Shown here piece after piece: positions 58,364 through 64,000 of a stretch of DNA of 64,000 nt (the first letter of the stretch is position 1; every line of letters starts with the position of its first letter). The position numbers and the translations under genes were made by a program. The notes under the pieces are model-generated. The model was not told where the DNA came from. It saw nothing but the letters and a program-made list of their open reading frames with translations, and did no database searches. The stretch is from NCBI GenBank assembly GCA_002633005.1, contig NMRA01000164.1, positions 93,085-157,084 on the forward strand, in the 5' to 3' direction. This stretch comes from Phoronis australis (Eukaryota; Phoronida; Phoronidae).

Positions 58364-58799
58364 CACCGATAGATTTCCTGAAAGATGGTACACATCCCCT
58401 GCCCCCGGAATTAACTTTCGGGCCGCCTATATGCTCATACAATAAGCTTTGCCCAATTCCCCGAGGCAATATGTTAGGTAAAAAAGTGGTATTAAGATAA
58501 AGTCTCAGTGACACAAAATTAGAGTCATTAAAAACTACAGTCTTCCTTGAGTAAACTAAATTATTTAACGGTGTTGGAAAAAATGGCGTTTACCGTTATT
58601 CTGCTGCTAAAGTTGTGGAGCAAGGGAGCTGTGTTTAGCGACGGCTTTAGTTTCGGGCCACTCCAAAAGGCAGAAAATACTGCGTCACCTACGGGCCAGT
58701 TTCTTTTTCGACGATTCTTCAATCAACTGTTTTTCTTTCACGATCGAGGTTGCGTACACGTCACAGTAAATTATCGGAACTGCATGGTTTCACTTCGAT

Positions 58800-59230
58800 C
58801 ATTATCGTGAGCTTTTAGAATTTTGATACCCATCAACTTAACCGAATTTCAGAAGAAATTCTGCTGCCAAGCTACAATTAGCTCCTGCGAGGTATCGCAA
58901 AAATTTAGGAAATGGCGCGTGCGCGTGACACGAGCGTACTGTTTTCAAAACGACGACGTACTTTTCATTGTTAGAAAAGGCGGAGAGTTACGCTAGAAAA
59001 TGACGTTTATTGCATTGTTTTTCACTTAAACGGGTGTAACGGGCAAGGTGAGTGTCGTTTAATTCTAGTCTCAGATTTTGCATGCACCCTGTCCGGTCTT
59101 TAGCTTTAGGCCTACATGATCTTGATACAAGTTTCATGGCGAGACGAGCAGAACTACCCTGGCTGTGTGCAATTTCGGGGTTTACAGAAAATACACACAG
59201 TGGTAGCTAGCTGTATTTTGACGACAGTCT
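58800..59230 (+). repeat. Dispersed repeat family F copy
   Basis: Forward-orientation copy, nearly the full length of the inverted copy at 1-430: ttttagaattttgatacc, aaatggcgcg, ttgtttttcacttaaacggg, gtaacgggcaaggtgagtg, then tgtgtgcaatttcggg. Confidence 0.78.
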
Positions 59231-59408
59231 TCATACAGCTAGCTGGCTGGTTCAGTAGCCCCCCCCCCCTCCCCTTATGGTAGGCCTATCCTAGATCCGT
59301 CACTGTCCTGTTGACGATATTCTCCACAAAGAATCTAAACAACTTAATGGCGCTGCTTAGGAAAGAGTTTGTCTATTCATGGATTATAGTCTATGGTCTA
59401 TTCAACAG

Positions 59409-60179
59409 ATGAATTTGTTCATGATGTGCCGTCTACGTACAGTGGATCTAATTGTCTTTGACTAAGTTTGACAACCTTGTGGACATTGTGGGAAGAGGCC
59501 AAGAAGAACTCCATGTTCAAATATAACCTGGGGGCGGTTGAAACCAAGGTCCTTCCCCGAAATAAATCTTATGTTTTACAAAGAAACATTCTCAGAGGCA
59601 GTATAGGCGCAGACCGCAAGAAATTTCAAGCATGAACCAAAAACCTTTCAAGTCAAAAGAATTCAATTTCAAGAAAGTAAGAGAAGGTGAAACTTTGATG
59701 GAGCTGAGGAAAAAAGAATCTTCGAAAGACAACAGTGCACTATCTCACGGAATGCTGACTGGTCTGAAAATGGACAGGAACCTGCTCATAATCAGTGTCA
59801 GTCCTTTAGAGTATGGCCATGTATTGCTGGTCCCAGGAGCAGACAAAAACACTCCACAAAGATTAGATGCAAGTGCTCTCAAGCAAGCTATTGAAATGCT
59901 TCTTTTGAGCTCACATCCAGGTTTCCGTCTTGGTTTCCAGCAACTGTGCGTTTACTGTTGTATCCAAGGAAACCAATATTTGGTGTCAAAGAATTAACAA
60001 TGTTCAACACGGCAGTGGTTGAATTAAGTGGTCACATAGTTGTTCTGGTTTCTGATGATTATGACAAGGCTACGGGAGGCCGGACATTGATGATCAAATC
60101 TTTTTCTTCAGTTTCACTGGGTGCAGAAGAATTTGAAAGTATAAAAGCCGATTTCATACAAATGTTGGCTTACAGTTGA
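59409..60179 (+). pseudogene. GDPGP1: GDP-D-glucose phosphorylase 1 (GDPGP1-like) pseudogene, frameshifted, core deleted
   Basis: Short blocks in changing frames match the GDPGP1/VTC2-like family in order: FVHDVP (59416), KFDNL, then MFKYNLGAVETKVLP, then YRRRPQ, then from 59632 KEFNFKKVREGE, ISVSPLEYGHVLLVPG and SSHPGFRLGFQ. A direct jump follows into another frame with RLLLYPRKPIFGVKE and NTAVVELSGHI, ending LAYS and a stop at 60177-60179. Active family members split GDP-glucose with phosphate through a HIT-like histidine motif; that motif and about 110 surrounding residues are absent at the junction near 59942. At least two further frameshifts and an in-frame stop lie upstream. There are no introns. 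A retrocopy or a decayed gene is equally possible; I see no clear poly(A) tract or target duplication. Confidence 0.85.
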
Positions 60180-62798
60180 TAACAAGACAAGTTGGGCTCA
60201 TCTACACATTCCAGAGAACGTTTAGCTTTATTCGGTTGTGAGCTTTTAGTTTGGCTGATTTTCTCAGTTGCCAACAGATACAAAGTTAATGCCAAGGATA
60301 TATTACAGCTTGACCTGAACATATCAGTTTGACTACAGTGTTCAACACTTAGTCTCACAACAACTTGCCAAATGGAACCTGGCAAAATTCGTCAAGTGGT
60401 CAATTGGGAAATGAGGTTACCAAAACAAGGAAACCCCGTATGCGGGGTGGCAAAAGTCTTGACCCACAGAAACGGCGCATAGTTGGTAGTAGTGAGAAAT
60501 GAAAAATCGAGTTATTTTAGTTGAGTAGAAAGTTATAGGAGTGGATTGTGAGTTCGATAACGCCCTATTACCCTCCTCGTGTGCCCAATATTACTCCGAT
60601 GTGGCGCGACTTGGCATTTTTACTGTGTTATTAAACAAAATCTAAGGTCGCCGCATTGGGGACCTGCAGATCACCAAATCAACCCCTGGACCAATACGAG
60701 TTATGTGTCCTTGCATCCGTTACAATGGTTGGCATATCAATTCACAGCACAACTCCTACATACATTATATCCACGGAACACATTGGAAGCTCTTTTAGCA
60801 ACAGTATGCTAGTGTAAATCTTCCCAATCATTTGAAGTGGAAACATCGTGATGTGAAACATGCCAAAAATATATTGACTGTCTTTATAGTATTCAGCGTT
60901 GTGCAGCGTGTCAGGCATGAGCATTGTCACCCAAATGCCTGGTTCTCTGGGATGGGAACCACTGTCACCAAGTTCATCCGCCTTGCAGAAACAAAAGATG
61001 AATAATTAAACTCACAAATAATTATCATTTTACATACCTGGCACAGGTCTAAAAATATTTTTTAATTCTAAGAAACAAGAGTGTTACCAAAATGCGAAAA
61101 ATAACAGGGTTTGATAAGTAATATCAAACGAAAAATGAACCAGGGAGGTAATAAAATGGAAAATAATTTCTCAGTGATTCAAAAGATTTGTATCTTGTGC
61201 GAAGAGGAAGAGTTAAGAATATGGATCCCTCAGAGTTGCTGTGAAGAATTTAGAAAGGCATTCATACTTTTTTATACATTATTGGCCTTTTGGTGGCGTT
61301 TGATACAGTTCTACAGTAAAAATTCGGGATGTAGTGGCAATTACAAAATGTGATAAACTACTTCAACTACCTATCCAAGATAAAGGCTTTCTGATAAGAA
61401 ATGAGCAAATATCTGTCGTGTCGCTTTAGTAGTGTGGATAGGTGATTACATAGGTTGCAGTGTATCAATTTCCAAAGTAGAAGGAAGAGATGGTCATATG
61501 TTATTGATAATAGTTTATAAATAAACTCAGTTCTTCAGAAAGTAAAAATTAACGATCCTGACACCTGCAGTGACCCTAAGCAAGAGACATTGGAACATAT
61601 TTTTCGATTGTTATGTTACTAAAGGAAGTGGACTCTAGAAAATAACATGGAGTATTCAAGACAAGGAAACTGTCATTTTGAGCACCACTTGCATAGTTGT
61701 CAACACTAAGTGAAAAAACGGGACAACTATGCCAAAACGCAAGGGTGAAATGTTCGCGGCCGCAACACACAAAAACGTTCTTATAGCGTTTTTGTAGAAC
61801 AGGAGGCTTACCGTGACTCCGTAAATACTAAGCCCTCCCGATCGATAAAAAGCCCACGGTTTATTTGGCTAATTTTAGCCACAAATTCAGTTTTGTGGAG
61901 CATTCGTTATTTACAAAAACGGACAAAGTGTTGGCGAACTATGTATTCATTAACGTAAAATTAATTAAAAAGCACAGTTTATGAAAAAATCCCAGGTCGC
62001 CAAACATAATCTGAGGTCGCATTGGGCACAGAATCTGATCCACGGGAAATGAGTTTGAACCCCGGGTGTTGAAGTGTGGGAAATTTTTGGAGCACCATTT
62101 CTATGATTCATCCCCAGCCACCAGAAACTGAGCCTACCCACGTTTTAACAAGGCATTTTAAAACGGACCCATTGGCAGAGTATACCAGTGTTCGGTTGCA
62201 TGAAACAGTCCCAAATAGGGACTCAATTAAGTTCTCTAAATCTTTTGCGTATTTTTTTTGTAATTTACTCACACATGTTATATTTTTTCTATAAATTTAT
62301 TTTTGTTATGAGCCCTTCTTTGACCAAATGACATTTCCAAATAATATTACTAAAAACAGTCAAAATAATTAAGGACTTATTCCTTCAATTAGGGCCGTTG
62401 CACGAAAAGACCCTTACTTATTTTCAATCATAAAAATTAAAAATTCAACGTAGAGTTAACTCTCGATTTCTATCAAAACCAAAAATAAACTTAGTATGGA
62501 GGCTTATACAGCATAAGAAAGGATAATCAATGTCGTCAAAAGCCCACAAATACGCAGTAGAGTTAGGAACCTTAGTTGAGCCCCTATTTGTGACTGATTC
62601 ATGAAACCGGGCACTGGATACCCCGGCTAAACCCTAACCCTTTCCAAGTGACCACGAGTGTATCATAGCTCTACCTTTCCGATTGACTCCATACCCCAAA
62701 AGCGCCTTAGCAACTTTTGCCAGACGTTTACTATGCACGTATTAATTATGAAGCATACGGAAACAAGTATGGAATCTTTGTGTTTGTTAGAATAGGTT
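60180..62798. other. Intergenic; nothing recognised
   Basis: About 2.6 kb with no detectable gene. Short blocks ggtcgc...attggg at 60643 and 62012 resemble the start of repeat family H (ggtcgcattgg) but are too short to call. Confidence 0.4.
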
Positions 62799-64000
62799 TA
62801 TTATGCAACTTTTGCCCATTAATTTTCTGAAATGTGACACATAATTATGCACAAGGTCTTGTATGTTGCCATAAACATTTTACAGTTAGTAGGGACGTGA
62901 CCTGATCATTGCAGTGTCAGCCTGACTGAGTCCACAGTGTCCATTGCTGTGTGCCAAGAGGAGTCGGATTTTTAGATTTAAACTGGAGTAAATATTTGGA
63001 AGAAGAATGCCTGACCGTTGTGTAGTTGGAGGCTGTGGTTACGCCAAGGGCTAGGGTATCTTTGCCACTGGTCCAAGACTGCGTTGCAAGTGAGAATACT
63101 TTGCGAAGTCCACGAGTAGAGCGTGGCCGTATTCGGTAGTATTCAGCAAATATATTTCTATGGACTGCTTCTAGAACGACAGCCTGTGATCCGATTATAG
63201 TTGTAAACCATGATGGGTGAACTTTTAGAGAGTATTCAAAACGGTACATGTAGTCGCTTTCCATAAGCTAGTGGACCTTGAGCTAGTAATAAAAATCTAA
63301 CATTCAAAACAGCGGATAGCATCGACAGATACTGTCGGACAGGATTAGAAGTAACCAGAAGATTGCTTTTCTTTTGAAGTACAGTTTTTGCAACACACCG
63401 GTAAGTGTTTGTCGGTGGATTTGTTGAATTGCTTGGTGCTCGTTACCTGTCGTTGCAATCCATTGACTTTTAGCCTAGTCGATCGCTAGTTGGACTAAAT
63501 GAACAGTAAGAGTAAAAAACCAAGTTCAGAAGACTTCCATTTCAAGTGTCCTTGTAATTATGTCATTGAGATTGTCACCTACACTCCATTTCAATTATAT
63601 ACGTGGTTAAATTATAAGATGACACCCTTTTTAATCACAGCTGAAAATGAAAAAAAATTAAAACTGCACTATTTTGTATTCTCACTTGCGACGCAGTCTT
63701 GGATCAGTGGGAAACTTGTGCAAAGATACCCCAGACCTTGGCGTATTGCCACAGCCTCTAACTACACAACGGTCAGGCATTCTTCTTCAAATATTTACTC
63801 CAGTTTAAATCTAAAAATCCGTCTACATTTTAAAAAGTACTCCTCTTGGCACACACCAATGGACACTGTGGACTCAGTCTAGCTGACTGCAATGATCAGG
63901 TCACTCCCCACTAACTATTGTAAAATGTTTATGGCAACACACAAGACCGTGTGCATATGTGTGACGTTTCAGAGAATTAATGGGCAAAAATTGCATAATA
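62799..64000. mobile_element. Inverted-repeat element with THAP-domain remnants, runs off the window
   Basis: Arms 62799-63099 and 63676-64000 are inverted and about 90% alike by eye; the right arm reaches the window edge, so the true end is outside. The inner end of each arm encodes the start of a THAP domain: MPDRCVVGGCG on the plus strand at 63007, and on the minus strand from 63780 MPDRCVVRGCGNTPRSGVSL followed by HKFPTDPRLRRK. On the left the domain continues past a stop as STSRAWPYSVVFSKYISMDC, matching the second half of THAP with the C-x2-H knuckle lost. Unrelated in sequence to the Kolobok-like copies. Could be P-type or another THAP-bearing family. Confidence 0.72.

Overview
This is metazoan nuclear DNA: long AT-rich introns, GT-AG splice sites and dense families of DNA transposons. 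The gene content and Kolobok-like and hAT-like elements suggest a marine invertebrate, possibly an invertebrate deuterostome, but the sequence alone does not fix the taxon. There is one assembly gap (1588-2390) and single ambiguous bases at 18832 and 50318.

Gene layout: (1) 3623-16615, plus strand, a complete seven-exon Deltex (DTX) E3 ubiquitin ligase of 453 residues (two WWE domains, RING-H2, Deltex C-terminal domain). One of its introns uses a GC-AG splice pair. (2) 22910-56818, minus strand, a complete thirteen-exon FET-family (FUS/EWSR1/TAF15/cabeza) RNA-binding protein of 441 residues (prion-like SYGQ/glycine-rich N-terminus, RRM, RGG boxes, RanBP2 zinc finger, C-terminal PY nuclear localisation signal), spread over 34 kb. 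DTX and FET converge across 16.6-22.9 kb. (3) 59409-60179, plus strand, an intronless, frameshifted GDP-D-glucose phosphorylase 1 (GDPGP1-like) remnant that has lost its catalytic centre. I worked out the exon models by hand from domain homology, reading frame and splice sites; both add up to whole codons.

The rest is mainly mobile DNA: three TTAA-flanked Kolobok-like copies with THAP-domain remnants; a second THAP-bearing inverted repeat at the right edge; several terminal-inverted-repeat (TIR) elements with subterminal repeats; a hAT-like MITE containing a tRNA-like promoter; and a dispersed family carrying a preserved splice-donor-like sequence. The most unusual item is a repeat family present three times (16.9-18.9, 34.2-35.4 and 42.6-44.1 kb). 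It consists of ~150-bp monomers grouped in a ~452-bp higher-order unit, and most monomers carry a match or near match to the CTCF core motif. The motif points left in the first array and right in the other two.

The two functional genes (Notch/ubiquitin signalling and RNA processing) have no evident functional link; they are simply neighbours. Many elements sit inside FET introns, two of them very close to exon 2 or the start codon.
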